NCBI GenBank assembly: GCA_018716385.1
Contig: DVJZ01000034.1
Coordinates: 1-43,491 of the forward strand
Origin: Candidatus Enterenecus merdae
GTDB taxonomy: Bacteria; Bacillota; Clostridia; Oscillospirales; Oscillospiraceae
Length of the DNA stretch: 43,491 bases
Reading direction: 5' to 3'
In this document: positions 21,355 to 30,514 of the stretch, piece after piece
How the letters are laid out: every line of letters begins with the position of its first letter
Position numbering within the stretch: the stretch's first letter is position 1
The notes under the pieces: model-generated
The model's input: only the letters and a program-made list of their open reading frames with translations
Databases searched by the model: none
What the model was told of the DNA's origin: nothing
Translations under genes and position numbers: made by a program

Positions 21355-24300
21355 ATGAGCTTTACCCACCTTCATCTACACACAGAGTACTCCCTGCTGG
21401 ACGGAGCCTGCCGCATCGAGGGGCTGGTCAAGCGGGTGAAGGAGCTGGGCCAGCAGGCGGTGGCCATCACCGACCACGGGGTGATGTACGGGGCCATCGA
21501 GTTCTACAAGGCCTGCAAAGCGGAGGGGATCAAACCCATCATCGGTTGCGAGGTCTACGTGGCTCCTCGCACCCGGTTTGACCGGGTGCATGAATTGGAC
21601 AGCTCCCCCCGGCACCTGGTGCTGCTGTGCCGGGATGAGACGGGCTACCGGAACCTGTCCTACCTGGTGTCCATGGCCTTTACCCAGGGCTTCTATATCA
21701 AGCCCCGCATCGACCTGGACCTGCTGCGGAAGCACAGCCAGGGGCTCATCGCCCTGTCGGCCTGCCTGGGCGGGGAGATCCCCCGGCGGCTGCTGAACGG
21801 AGACTTTGAAGGGGCCAAGGCCCATGCCCTGGAGATGCAGGGGATTTTTGGCCCGGAGGGGTACTACCTGGAGGTGCAAAACCACGGCCTGCCCCAGCAG
21901 CGGCAGGTGCTGGAGGGGATGCTGCGCCTGCACGAGCAGACCGGCATCCCGCTGGTGTGCACCAACGACGCCCACTACCTCACCCGGCAGGACGCGGAGA
22001 TGCAGGATGTGCTGTTGTGCGTGCAGACGGGCAAGCTGCTGGAGGAGCCCAACCGGATGCGCTATGAGCCCCAGGAGTTCTATGTCAAGAGCGAGCAGGA
22101 GATGCGCGCGCTCTTCCCCCAGTGCCCTGAGGCGGTGGACAACACCCAGAAGATCGCGGACGCATGCAACCTGGAGTTCGAGTTTGGCGTGCGCAAGCTG
22201 CCCGAGTTCAAGCTGCCCGAGGGGGAGCAGGACGGGGACGCCTACTTTGAGCGGCTGTGCCGGCAGGGCTTTGCCCGGCGCTATCCCAACGCGGGCCAGG
22301 AGCACCTGGATCGGCTGGAGATGGAGATGGGGGTCATCCGCCAGATGGGCTTTGTGGACTACTTCCTCATCGTGTCCGACTTCATCGGCTACGCCAAGGC
22401 CCAGGGCATTCCTGTGGGGCCTGGGCGGGGCTCGGCGGCGGGTTCCATGGTGTCCTACTGCCTGGACATCACCGACATCGACCCCATGAAGTACAGCCTG
22501 TACTTTGAGCGCTTCCTCAACCCGGAGCGGGTGACCATGCCCGACATTGACATCGACTTTTGCATCCGCCGCCGGCAGGAGGTCATCGACTATGTGGCCC
22601 AGAAGTATGGCCAGGACCATGTGGCCCAGATCGTCACCTTCGGCACCATGAAGGCCAAGGCGGCCATCCGGGATGTGGGCCGGGTGCTCAACCTGCCCTA
22701 TTCTGAGGTGGACGCCATCGCCAAGCTGGTGCCCTTTGACCTGAAGATGACCCTGGACAAGGCGCTGGCGCTGTCCAAGGAGCTGTCCGATCGGTATCAG
22801 CAGGACGAGAAGGTCCGGCGGCTGGTGGACCTGGCCCGGGAGATCGAGGGGATGCCCCGCAACGCCTCCACCCATGCCGCCGGCGTGGTCATCACCCGCC
22901 GGCCGGCGTACGAGTATGTGCCTCTGGCCACCAATGACGAGGTGACCGTCACCCAGTACACCATGACCACCCTGGAGGAGCTGGGCCTTTTGAAGATGGA
23001 CTTTCTGGGCCTGCGCAACCTGACCATCCTGGACGATGCGGTGAAGCTGGTGCAGCGGGAGCAGCCGGGCTTCACCCTGGCCGACATCCCGGAGGACGAC
23101 CCTCAGGTGTTCCAGATGCTCTCGGAGGGGCGCACCAGCGGGGTGTTCCAGATGGAGTCGGCGGGGATGACGGGGGTGTGCGTGGGGCTCAAGCCTAAGA
23201 GCATTGAGGACATCACCGCCATCATTGCCCTGTACCGTCCCGGACCCATGGACTCCATCCCCAAGTTCCTGGCCTGCGCCCAGAACCCCCACCTGGTCAC
23301 CTACAAGCATCCCCTGCTGGAGCCCATTCTGTCGGTGACCTATGGGTGCATCGTCTACCAGGAGCAGGTCATCGAGATCTTCCGCCGCCTGGCGGGCTAT
23401 TCCTTGGGACAAGCGGACCTGGTGCGCCGGGCCATGTCCAAAAAGAAGGTCAAGGACATTGAACGGGAGCGGGAGACTTTCCTCCACGGAGATCCTGAGC
23501 GGGGCATCTCCGGATGCATGGCAAACGGCATTCCCGAGCCGGTGGCCCAGTCCATTTACGACGAGATCTACGACTTCGCCAACTACGCGTTCAACAAGGC
23601 CCACGCCATGAGCTACGCCATCGTGGCCTACCAGACGGCCTGGTTCAAGTGTCACCACACCCGGGCGTATATGGCGGCCCTGCTCACCTCAGTGCTGGAC
23701 TCCCAGGACAAGGTGGCCGAGTATATCGCCGAGTGCCGGGACAACGGCATCGCCCTGCTGCCGCCGGACATCAATGAGTCGGGCCCGGCCTTCACCGTGT
23801 CCGGGGGGGACATCCGATTCGGCCTGGCCGCCCTGAAAGGGGTGGGCCGGGGTTTTGTCAACGCCCTGCTGGCCGAGCGGAAGGCGGGGGGGAACTTCAC
23901 CTCCTTCCCTGAGTTTTGCAGCCGGATGTACGATGGGGCGGAGCTGAACAAGCGGGTGCTGGACAGCCTGATCCGCGCCGGCTGCTTTGACCGCATGGGT
24001 TACCGGAGAAGCCAACTGCTGGCGGTCTATGAGCAGGTGCTGGACGCCATCGCCCGGGACCGGAAGCAGCGCCTGGAGGGACAGTTTGACCTGTTTGGCG
24101 GCCAGGAGGGCGGTGGGATGATTCCGGAGATGTCCCTGCCCAATCTGGACGAGTTCTCGCCGGTGGAGCTATTGCGCATGGAAAAGGAGGTGACCGGGCT
24201 GTATCTATCCGGCCACCCCATGGATGAATACCGCGGTCAGGTGAAACAATACAACCCAGTCCCCATCGCCGCCATTCTCAGCTCCGGTGGGGAGGAGGGT

Positions 24301-24807
24301 GAGGGCCGCTACGGGGACGGCAGCCGGTTAAACGTGGCGGGGGTGGTGTCCGCTGCCCGGACCAAGACCACCCGGAACAATTCCCTGATGGCCTATGTGA
24401 CGCTGGAGGACGCCAGCGCCGCCATGGAGCTGTTGGTCTTTTCCAAGGTATTGGCCGAGTGCGGATCCTACCTGAGGGCGGGCCAGCCCCTGGTGGTGAG
24501 CGGCCGGGTGTCCGTCCGGGATGAGAAGGCGCCCCAATTGATGGTGGATCAGGTGATCCCCCTGGGCGCAGCGGCCCGGGCGGGGCAGGAAGAGGAGCAA
24601 GTGCTGTGGATCCGCCTGGGCGGCGAGGGGGAGACCTTCGCCTGGCTAAAGAAGCTGCTGCACATGTTCCCGGGGGAGGACACCGCCATCGTCTACCTGG
24701 AGGACAGCCGCCGGAAGCTGCGCACCCAGTGCCTGATCCACGACGCGCTGCTGGCCGAGTTGAACGAGGTGCTGGGCCAGGACAACGTGGTGCTCCGGGG
24801 CGCGTGA
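21355..24807 (+). CDS. dnaE: DNA polymerase III alpha subunit
   Basis: 1150 residues. The canonical start MSFTHLHLHTEYSLLDGACR sets the ATG at 21355; the longer frame from 21289 adds non-homologous residues. The N-terminal PHP domain shows HLHLHTEYSLLDG, ITDHGVMYGAIEFYKA and GCEVYVAP. The polymerase core has GPGRGSAAGSMVSYCLDITDIDPMKYSLYFERFLNP followed by MPDIDIDF, with catalytic aspartates at about D397 and D399. Further along are AGVVITRRP, LLKMDFLGLRNLT, a helix-hairpin-helix region and an OB-fold (NVAGVVSAARTKTTRNNSLMAYVTLEDASAAMELLVF). It lacks the proofreading domain of PolC, so it is the DnaE type used in Firmicute replication alongside PolC. Confidence 0.97.
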   Translation: MSFTHLHLHTEYSLLDGACRIEGLVKRVKELGQQAVAITDHGVMYGAIEFYKACKAEGIKPIIGCEVYVAPRTRFDRVHELDSSPRHLVLLCRDETGYRNLSYLVSMAFTQGFYIKPRIDLDLLRKHSQGLIALSACLGGEIPRRLLNGDFEGAKAHALEMQGIFGPEGYYLEVQNHGLPQQRQVLEGMLRLHEQTGIPLVCTNDAHYLTRQDAEMQDVLLCVQTGKLLEEPNRMRYEPQEFYVKSEQEMRALFPQCPEAVDNTQKIADACNLEFEFGVRKLPEFKLPEGEQDGDAYFERLCRQGFARRYPNAGQEHLDRLEMEMGVIRQMGFVDYFLIVSDFIGYAKAQGIPVGPGRGSAAGSMVSYCLDITDIDPMKYSLYFERFLNPERVTMPDIDIDFCIRRRQEVIDYVAQKYGQDHVAQIVTFGTMKAKAAIRDVGRVLNLPYSEVDAIAKLVPFDLKMTLDKALALSKELSDRYQQDEKVRRLVDLAREIEGMPRNASTHAAGVVITRRPAYEYVPLATNDEVTVTQYTMTTLEELGLLKMDFLGLRNLTILDDAVKLVQREQPGFTLADIPEDDPQVFQMLSEGRTSGVFQMESAGMTGVCVGLKPKSIEDITAIIALYRPGPMDSIPKFLACAQNPHLVTYKHPLLEPILSVTYGCIVYQEQVIEIFRRLAGYSLGQADLVRRAMSKKKVKDIERERETFLHGDPERGISGCMANGIPEPVAQSIYDEIYDFANYAFNKAHAMSYAIVAYQTAWFKCHHTRAYMAALLTSVLDSQDKVAEYIAECRDNGIALLPPDINESGPAFTVSGGDIRFGLAALKGVGRGFVNALLAERKAGGNFTSFPEFCSRMYDGAELNKRVLDSLIRAGCFDRMGYRRSQLLAVYEQVLDAIARDRKQRLEGQFDLFGGQEGGGMIPEMSLPNLDEFSPVELLRMEKEVTGLYLSGHPMDEYRGQVKQYNPVPIAAILSSGGEEGEGRYGDGSRLNVAGVVSAARTKTTRNNSLMAYVTLEDASAAMELLVFSKVLAECGSYLRAGQPLVVSGRVSVRDEKAPQLMVDQVIPLGAAARAGQEEEQVLWIRLGGEGETFAWLKKLLHMFPGEDTAIVYLEDSRRKLRTQCLIHDALLAELNEVLGQDNVVLRGA

Positions 24808-24817
24808 GGACGGGAGG

Positions 24818-26371
24818 ATGGCCATGTATCAACTGATGAGCAAAGTGGGAAAGCTGCTCTTCCACCGGCTGGGGATTATGCTGACGCTGATTGCAGCTCA
24901 GATCGCGGTGTACGTCCTGGCCCTGCTCTGGCTGCGGGACACCCAGTACTACGGGGTCTACTGGGGGATCGCGGTGGCGCTGTCGGTGCTGTCGGTGCTG
25001 TGGATTGTGGGCAACCCCAGCAACCCAGGCTATCAGATCGGCTGGATCATCATCGTGCTGGCGCTGATCCCCTTTGGTTCGCTGGCCTATCTGCTACTGG
25101 GGGGCAACCACCTGTCCATCTTCAACCAGCGCCGGTTGCGCAACATGGAGCTGCGGATGCAGCAGCAGTTGGGGGAGGAGTGTGCCAAGTCGGCCAGCCT
25201 GGCCCTGCTGGAGGGGCAGGATGCGGGCCGGATGGCGGCCTATCTGGAGCGGACGGTGAACTGCCCGGTGTACGGCAACACCCAGACCAAGTACTATCCC
25301 CTGGGGGATGTGTGCTATGACGACATCCTGGAGGCGCTGGAGGGGGCGCGGCGCTACATCTTCATCGAGTACTTCATCATCGAGGAGGGCAAGCTGTGGA
25401 ACTCTGTGCTGGAGATCCTGGCGCGTAAGGCCGCCCAGGGGGTGGAGGTGCGGGTGATCTACGACGATGTGGGCTCCATCCTTACCCTGCCGGCCAACTA
25501 TCCGGCCAAGCTGGAGAAGATGGGCATCCACTGCCGGGTGTTCAACCGGCTGGTGCCCCTGCTCTCCCTGCGCCAGAACAACCGGGATCACCGGAAGTAT
25601 ATGATCATCGACGGCCAGGTAGCCTTCACCGGTGGCATCAACATGGCCGACGAGTATATCAACGTCAAGCCCCGCTTCGGCCATTGGAAGGACACCGCCA
25701 TCCGGCTGGAGGGGGACGCGGTGTGGTCCATGACGGTGTCCTTCCTGTCCATGTGGGACTTCACCCGCAGTCAGCAAGAACGTTTTGAGCCCTACTGCCC
25801 GCCCCCGGCTCCCGGCGGGGTGCGGGGCTATGTGCAGCCCTATCACGACTGCCCCTGGGACAACGAGCCGGTGGGGCTGACGGTGTACCTCAATCTCATC
25901 AACCGGGCCACCCGATATGTCTATATCACCACCCCTTACCTGGTCATCGACTACTCGCTGACCATGGCGCTGACTGCGGCGGCAAAAGCGGGAGTGGATG
26001 TGCGCATCATCACCCCCCATATTCCGGACAAAAAGACGGTGTTTGAAGTGACCCGGGCCTATTATGAGCAGTTGCTGCGCGCCGGGGTACGCATCTTTGA
26101 GTACACCCCCGGCTTCATTCACGGAAAGAACTTTGTGGTGGACGGGAAGTACGCCACTGTGGGGACGGTAAACTTAGATTACCGCAGCATGTTTCTCCAC
26201 TTTGAAAACGGCGTGCTGCTCTATGACACCCCAACTGTGGCGGAGATCCACGCGGACTTCCTGGATACCCAGGACAAGAGCGTGGAGATCACCCTGGAGG
26301 CGTGCCGCCAGGTGCCTCTGCCCCGGCGGCTGCTGCGGGACGCGCTTCGGCTGATGGCGCCGCTGCTCTGA
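24818..26371 (+). CDS. cls: Cardiolipin synthase, phospholipase-D type
   Basis: 517 residues from the ATG at 24818; the ATG at 24824 has better spacing to GGGAGG and is equally possible. Two N-terminal helices (LGIMLTLIAAQIAVYVLALLWL and YWGIAVALSVLSVLWIVG), then a third near PGYQIGWIIIVLALIPFGSLAYLLL, anchor it in the membrane. Both HKD motifs are intact: HRKYMIIDGQVAFTGG at about residue 258 and HGKNFVVDGKYATVG at about residue 434. It condenses phosphatidylglycerol to cardiolipin. It begins 10 nt after dnaE, so it is co-transcribed, and it ends at a strong terminator. Confidence 0.95.
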   Translation: MAMYQLMSKVGKLLFHRLGIMLTLIAAQIAVYVLALLWLRDTQYYGVYWGIAVALSVLSVLWIVGNPSNPGYQIGWIIIVLALIPFGSLAYLLLGGNHLSIFNQRRLRNMELRMQQQLGEECAKSASLALLEGQDAGRMAAYLERTVNCPVYGNTQTKYYPLGDVCYDDILEALEGARRYIFIEYFIIEEGKLWNSVLEILARKAAQGVEVRVIYDDVGSILTLPANYPAKLEKMGIHCRVFNRLVPLLSLRQNNRDHRKYMIIDGQVAFTGGINMADEYINVKPRFGHWKDTAIRLEGDAVWSMTVSFLSMWDFTRSQQERFEPYCPPPAPGGVRGYVQPYHDCPWDNEPVGLTVYLNLINRATRYVYITTPYLVIDYSLTMALTAAAKAGVDVRIITPHIPDKKTVFEVTRAYYEQLLRAGVRIFEYTPGFIHGKNFVVDGKYATVGTVNLDYRSMFLHFENGVLLYDTPTVAEIHADFLDTQDKSVEITLEACRQVPLPRRLLRDALRLMAPLL

Positions 26372-26387
26372 TCCCCACGGGATAAGA

Positions 26388-26427
26388 AAAACCGGACCCT
26401 TCCCCAATCGGGGAAGGGTCCGGTTTT
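26388..26427. terminator. Bidirectional intrinsic terminator (cls / yclQ)
   Basis: Perfect 18-bp stem AAAACCGGACCCTTCCCC / GGGGAAGGGTCCGGTTTT with loop AATC between convergent operons. Confidence 0.93.
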
Positions 26428-26447
26428 GTATCAGTGCAGCGCCGGAC

Positions 26448-27458
26448 TTAGGCGTTGAGCGGCAGCTCGCTCTCCAGGTCCTGGAGCATCAGGTCCAGCG
26501 CGGTGATGCCGCCCTCGGCGGTGTACCACACGGCGGGGTGGGCCAGATAGACGATGTTGCCGTCCTGGTAGGCCCGGGTGTCCATGACCAGCTCATTCTC
26601 CATGATCTCCTGGGCCAGCTGGGCGCCCTCGGTCTGGATGGCGGCGTCCCGGTCCAGCACGAAGATGTAGTCGGGATCCTTCTCCACGATGAACTCGAAG
26701 GAGGCCTCATTGCCATGGGTGGAGGTGTCCACATTGGCGTCCACACCCACGTTCTCAAAGCCAATCTCCCGGCCGATGATGGAGCAGCGCCCGTCGTTAC
26801 CCAGCACGTTGAAGCTGCCGCTGGTAACCAGGCCTACGATGGCGTTGTAGTCGGCGGCGAAGGTAGCCAGGGCCTCGACGCGGCTGTCAAAGCCGGCCAT
26901 GAGGGTGTCCACCTCGTCCTCCAGACCGAAGATAGAGGCGATGGTGGTGGCGTTCTGGCGCACGCTCTCCACCACGCCCAGCTCGGTGTCGGTGGACAGG
27001 TAGATCACCGGGGCGATCTCACTGAGCGCGTCGTAGGAGCTGGACAGACGGCCGCCGATGAAGATCACGTCGGGCTCGCAGGCCATAACGGCCTCCAGAT
27101 CGGCCTCCTTGATGGTGCCCAGGTTGGCGATCTCATCGCTGATGTAGTCCTGGAGGTAGTCCAGGCTGGTGGAGGCGGTGCCTACCACCCGGTCGCCCAC
27201 GCCCAGCGCGTCCAGAATGTCCAGGCTGGCCATGTCCAGAATGGCGATGCGCTGGGGGTCATAGGGGACGGTGAGCTCCACTTTTTCCCCACTGCCGTTC
27301 AGGCTGGTGATGGTCACCTCGGTGGCGGAGGGGGAGGCGGAGCTGGCGGCATCCGCGCTGGCGGAAGGGGAGGAAGAGGGATCGCCGCCGCTGGAGCCGC
27401 AGGCGGCCAAGGCCATCAGCATGGCCAGGGCTAGGATCAGGGAAACGATCTTTTTCAT
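26448..27458 (-). CDS. yclQ: Siderophore ABC transporter substrate-binding lipoprotein (YclQ-like)
   Basis: 336 residues. The ATG at 27458 lies after AAGGAG. The lipoprotein signal MKKIVSLILALAMLMALAAC has its lipobox Cys at residue 20, followed by a Ser/Ala/Pro-rich tether. The mature part (VPYDPQRIAILDMASLDILDALGVGDRVVGTA, ADLEAVMACEPDVIFIGGRLSSSYDALSEIAPVIYL, FNVLGNDGRCSIIGREIGFENVGV, SFEFIVEKDPDYIFVLDRDAAI) is the class III metal/siderophore-binding fold with an extra strand resembling Bacillus YclQ (petrobactin). It captures iron-loaded catecholate siderophore outside the cell. It is last in the four-gene minus-strand operon. Confidence 0.93.
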   Translation of the reverse strand: MKKIVSLILALAMLMALAACGSSGGDPSSSPSASADAASSASPSATEVTITSLNGSGEKVELTVPYDPQRIAILDMASLDILDALGVGDRVVGTASTSLDYLQDYISDEIANLGTIKEADLEAVMACEPDVIFIGGRLSSSYDALSEIAPVIYLSTDTELGVVESVRQNATTIASIFGLEDEVDTLMAGFDSRVEALATFAADYNAIVGLVTSGSFNVLGNDGRCSIIGREIGFENVGVDANVDTSTHGNEASFEFIVEKDPDYIFVLDRDAAIQTEGAQLAQEIMENELVMDTRAYQDGNIVYLAHPAVWYTAEGGITALDLMLQDLESELPLNA

Positions 27459-27514
27459 GATAAAAACACTCCTTCTTTCTGATTGAAAAAATCACGATGA
27501 TGCAATGCCAGGGG

Positions 27515-28267
27515 TTAATAGTAGATGGACAGGGGCTTGCCCTCGATCTCCATGATTTCAAAATCCACCTGGTAGATCTGGGAGAGCACTTCCCGGGTCA
27601 TCACCTCCTTCACAGTACCAAATTTGGCGATCTTTCCATCCAGGAAGGCGCAGATGTAATCGGAGTAGAAGGCGGCGTAGTTGATCTCGTGGAGCACCAG
27701 GATCACCGTCTTGCCCAGCTCGTCGCACAGCCTGCGCACGATCTTCATCATGTTGGTGGCGTGGTAGATGTCCAGGTTGTTGGTGGGCTCATCCAGCAGG
27801 ACGTATTCCGTGTCCTGGGCGATGACCATGGCAATCATGGCCCGCTGGCGCTGTCCGCCGGACAGCTCATCGATGAACCGGTCCTGGAAGGATTCCAGCT
27901 CCATATAGGCGATGGCCTGGTCGATGATGGCCTCGTCCTCCTGGGTGTTGCGCCCGGCGGAGTAGGGGAAGCGGCCGAAGGCCACCAGCTCCCGCACGGT
28001 GAGCTTCATCTGGATCTGGTTGCTCTGGGTGAGGATGGCCAGGCGCTTGGACAGCTCTTTGCTCTTCCACTTGGCGATGTCCCGGCCGTCAAAATCCACC
28101 AGCCCCGCGTCCCGGGCGATGAGCCGGGAGATCATGCCCATGACGGTGGACTTGCCCGCCCCGTTGGGGCCGATGAGGGAGAGGACCTTGCCCTTTGGGA
28201 TTTCAAAGGTGACGCCGTCCACCACCGCCTTGCCGTCATACTGCTTGGTCAATTGCTGCACTTTCAT
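27515..28267 (-). CDS. yclP: Siderophore ABC transporter ATP-binding protein (YclP-like)
   Basis: 250 residues. Walker A LIGPNGAGKSTVMGMI is at about residues 32-47, the Q-loop at ILTQSNQIQMKLTV, the signature LSGGQRQRAMIAMVIAQD, Walker B YVLLDEPTNNLD and the H-loop LVLHEINYAAFYSD. The sequence pattern is that of FecE/YclP iron-chelate importers. It energises the two FecCD-type permeases encoded immediately upstream (3 nt from yclO). Confidence 0.95.
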   Translation of the reverse strand: MKVQQLTKQYDGKAVVDGVTFEIPKGKVLSLIGPNGAGKSTVMGMISRLIARDAGLVDFDGRDIAKWKSKELSKRLAILTQSNQIQMKLTVRELVAFGRFPYSAGRNTQEDEAIIDQAIAYMELESFQDRFIDELSGGQRQRAMIAMVIAQDTEYVLLDEPTNNLDIYHATNMMKIVRRLCDELGKTVILVLHEINYAAFYSDYICAFLDGKIAKFGTVKEVMTREVLSQIYQVDFEIMEIEGKPLSIYY

Positions 28268-28270
28268 AGA

Positions 28271-29266
28271 TCAAATCCTCCGTCTGGTGAGCAGCAGGTA
28301 CAGGAAGTAGATCCCGCCGCCCACGGTGATGAATACGCTGATGGGGATGGCATAGGTGTACACATGCTCCACAATGAGCTGGCCAGCCACCAGGATGATC
28401 ATGCCGAAGAAGACCGAGCCCAGGATGAGCTGGCTGTGCCGGTAGGTTTTGAGCAGCTGCCGGGACAGGTTGGCGATGATCAGCCCCATGAAGGAGATGG
28501 GTCCCACCATGGCGGTGGCCACGGCGATGGCCAGAGTCACCCCCAGCAGCAGCCGGCGGATACTCCGGTCGTAGTCCACCCCCAGGTTGATGGCCTGGGC
28601 CTTGCCCAGGGTGAGCACGTCCAGCAGGGCCAGGTCCCGGCGCAGCACAAAGATGAGGATGGCCAGTACCACCAGGGAAAAGAGGATGATCTCCGAGTTG
28701 ACGTTGCTGAAACTGGCCACCAGGGTGGACAGCAGCGAGTCGTACTCATTGGGATCCATCACCCGGGTGAGGGTGGACTGGATGCTGCTGAAGAAAGAGG
28801 TGAGCACCGTGCCGATGAGCAGCACGTACAGCACGTTGTGGTTGGTCTTTTTGAACAGGTAACCGTAGATCAAGGTGGCCGCGATGCCCATGATGACCAG
28901 GTCCACGGCGAAAGAGACGTTGGCGTTGGCGGCCAGGATGCTGCCCGAGCCGGCCACAAAGACCACCGCGGTGTGGATCAGGGTGTACAGGGAGTTCATC
29001 CCCAGCAGGCAGGGGGTGACGATGGTGTTGTTGATGACGGACTGGAACACGATGGACGCCCCGCCGATGGCAAAGGCCGCGATGAGCATGACGATGAGCT
29101 TGGGTACGCGCAGGCTCATGGCGTAAGAGAAGTACCGGGGGTTGACCTCCACCAACAGGTAGGCTGCGGCGGCCATCAGCACCAGCACAGCCATGATGGC
29201 CAGCTTGCGGGCGTTGGCGCGCCGGGCGGCGGTGGAAGAGGCCCTGGTATGGGTGCTTGCGCTCAC
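28271..29266 (-). CDS. yclO: Siderophore ABC transporter permease (FecCD family, YclO-like)
   Basis: 331 residues from a GTG start at 29266 that overlaps the upstream permease stop in a GTGA arrangement, so translation is coupled. About nine or ten membrane helices. FecCD-type motifs include FAIGGASIVFQSVINNTIVTPCLLGMNSLYTLIHTAVVFVAG, LGVDYDRSIRRLLLGVTLAIAVATAMVGPISFMGLIIANLSRQLLKTYRHSQLILGS and a C-terminal SVFITVGGGIYFLYLLL. It forms a heterodimeric channel with YclN. Confidence 0.94.
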   Translation of the reverse strand: MSASTHTRASSTAARRANARKLAIMAVLVLMAAAAYLLVEVNPRYFSYAMSLRVPKLIVMLIAAFAIGGASIVFQSVINNTIVTPCLLGMNSLYTLIHTAVVFVAGSGSILAANANVSFAVDLVIMGIAATLIYGYLFKKTNHNVLYVLLIGTVLTSFFSSIQSTLTRVMDPNEYDSLLSTLVASFSNVNSEIILFSLVVLAILIFVLRRDLALLDVLTLGKAQAINLGVDYDRSIRRLLLGVTLAIAVATAMVGPISFMGLIIANLSRQLLKTYRHSQLILGSVFFGMIILVAGQLIVEHVYTYAIPISVFITVGGGIYFLYLLLTRRRI

Positions 29267-30306
29267 GCCCCATTCCCCCCTTCCACCTGGGAGACGGCTG
29301 CGGCGCAGCCACCGCTGTGGGCAGAGCCTAACCGAATGGCCTTGTTGCCTCGGCGCAGCCTGTAGAGCAGCAGTCCCACGAACAGGATGCTGCCCACAAT
29401 GCCCACGATGAGCTCAATGGGCAGCTCGTAAGGGGCAATGACCACCCGGGCAAGCATGTCGCACGCCAGCACGAAGATGGCGCCGAACAGGGCGGTATCC
29501 ACCAGGGTGCCCCGGATGCGGTCGCCCTTGAACATGGCCACCAGGTTGGGTACGATCAGGCCGATGTAGGAGATGGAACCCACGATGACCACCACTGAGG
29601 CGGTGATCATGGCGGCGATGGACAGCCCGGCGAACAGCACCAGGTTATAGGGCACCCCCAGGTTCTTGGAGAAGTCCTTGCCCATGCCCACGATGTTGAA
29701 GTGGTTGGCGAACAGGAAGGCCAGGATGACCAGCGGGACGATGAGATAGACCAGCTCGAACCGCCCGCGCACCACCAGGGAAAAGTGCCCCACCAGCCAG
29801 GTGGACAGGGCCTGGGTCATCTCATACTGATAGGCCAGGTAGTTGGTGATGCCGCCGATGACGTTACCGAACATGATGCCCACCAGGGGGACCATCACCA
29901 CATCCTTGAACTGGATGCGCTGGATAAACCACACGAAGATCCAGGTGCCCAGGATAGCGGCGGCAAAGGCGAATAGGGCCCGCCCCCACAAGGTGGAGTT
30001 GGGCATGAACAGCAGGGCCAGCAGGATGCCGAACTGGGCAGAGGAAATGGTGGCCCCGGTGGTGGGAGAGACGAACTTGTTCCGGCACAGCTGCTGCATG
30101 ATCAGCCCCGCCACGCTCATGCCCACGCCAGTGCACAGGATGGCCAGCAGCCGGGGCAGGCGGGAGACGAGAAAAACCTTGAGCTGCTCAAGATTGCCAC
30201 TGAGCAGGGTGGACAGCTCCAGGTCGATGACACCGATGAACAGGGACCAGCCGGATAGGATCAGCAGGAACAGGGACAGCAGGATGGTGGTCAGATACCG
30301 TTTGAT
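29263..30306 (-). CDS. yclN: Siderophore ABC transporter permease (FecCD family, YclN-like) with apparent ATC start
   Basis: 347 residues if translation starts at the ATC at 30306. In this frame no ATG, GTG or TTG exists between the upstream stop (30345-30343) and the GTG at 30126. Starting at that GTG would remove the whole first helix (KRYLTTILLSLFLLILSGWSLFIGVIDLELSTLL) and the conserved SRLPRLLAILCTGVGMS. A strong AAGGAGGAG lies 8 nt before the ATC, and the reading (M)KRYL aligns with how YclN-type permeases begin. Other FecCD motifs: AGLIMQQLCRNKFVSPTTGATISSAQFGILLALLF, FSLVVRGRFELVYLIVPLV, GSISYIGLIVPNLVAMFKGDRIRGTLVDTALFGAIFVLACDMLARVVIAPYELPIELIVGIVG. It is first in the operon. Confidence 0.9.
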   Translation of the reverse strand: MKRYLTTILLSLFLLILSGWSLFIGVIDLELSTLLSGNLEQLKVFLVSRLPRLLAILCTGVGMSVAGLIMQQLCRNKFVSPTTGATISSAQFGILLALLFMPNSTLWGRALFAFAAAILGTWIFVWFIQRIQFKDVVMVPLVGIMFGNVIGGITNYLAYQYEMTQALSTWLVGHFSLVVRGRFELVYLIVPLVILAFLFANHFNIVGMGKDFSKNLGVPYNLVLFAGLSIAAMITASVVVIVGSISYIGLIVPNLVAMFKGDRIRGTLVDTALFGAIFVLACDMLARVVIAPYELPIELIVGIVGSILFVGLLLYRLRRGNKAIRLGSAHSGGCAAAVSQVEGGNGA

Positions 30307-30340
30307 TGTGGACTCCTCCTTTGATATAGAGCACAGACGG

Positions 30341-30359
30341 GATTAGCGATAACTAACTG
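30341..30359 (-). promoter_or_regulatory. Operator-like dyad, copy 2 (in yclN leader)
   Basis: Minus-strand CAGTTAGTTATCGCTAATC, with half-sites GTTA and TAAT 8 nt apart. It matches copy 1 at 15 of 19 positions and sits between the transcription start and the ribosome-binding site, a roadblock position. Confidence 0.55.
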
Positions 30360-30415
30360 TTGGATAGAAAAGATATGCGGCAAGGGTTGCTCACAGCCTC
30401 TCGCGCATATGAGCC

Positions 30416-30445
30416 ATTATAGCATCTGAGGTTAGCGCCAAGTAA
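30416..30445 (-). promoter_or_regulatory. Promoter of the yclNOPQ operon
   Basis: On the minus strand, TATAAT (30421-30416) preceded by TGC (extended -10), with a weak TTACTT at 18-bp spacing (30445-30440). The weak -35 lies inside operator copy 1. Confidence 0.72.
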
Positions 30446-30448
30446 CTG
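30430..30448 (-). promoter_or_regulatory. Operator-like dyad, copy 1 (overlaps -35)
   Basis: Minus-strand CAGTTACTTGGCGCTAACC contains the perfect arms GTTA-N8-TAAC. Placement over the -35 of a siderophore operon is what an iron-responsive repressor site would show. The arms recall, loosely, DtxR/IdeR half-sites. Confidence 0.6.
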
Positions 30449-30514
30449 GCGAAATAGATGAAAATAGAAGAAGAAATCTGGATATATTTGAACAAAAAGG
30501 AAAAACAAGGAGCG

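Noticed and set aside
21376-23658. 760-codon open frame on the minus strand
   Set aside because: Lies entirely antisense to dnaE and shows the same low-complexity composition; no family motif.
27497-29365. 622-codon open frame on the plus strand
   Set aside because: Antisense to the siderophore importer genes, which carry clear ABC transporter motifs.
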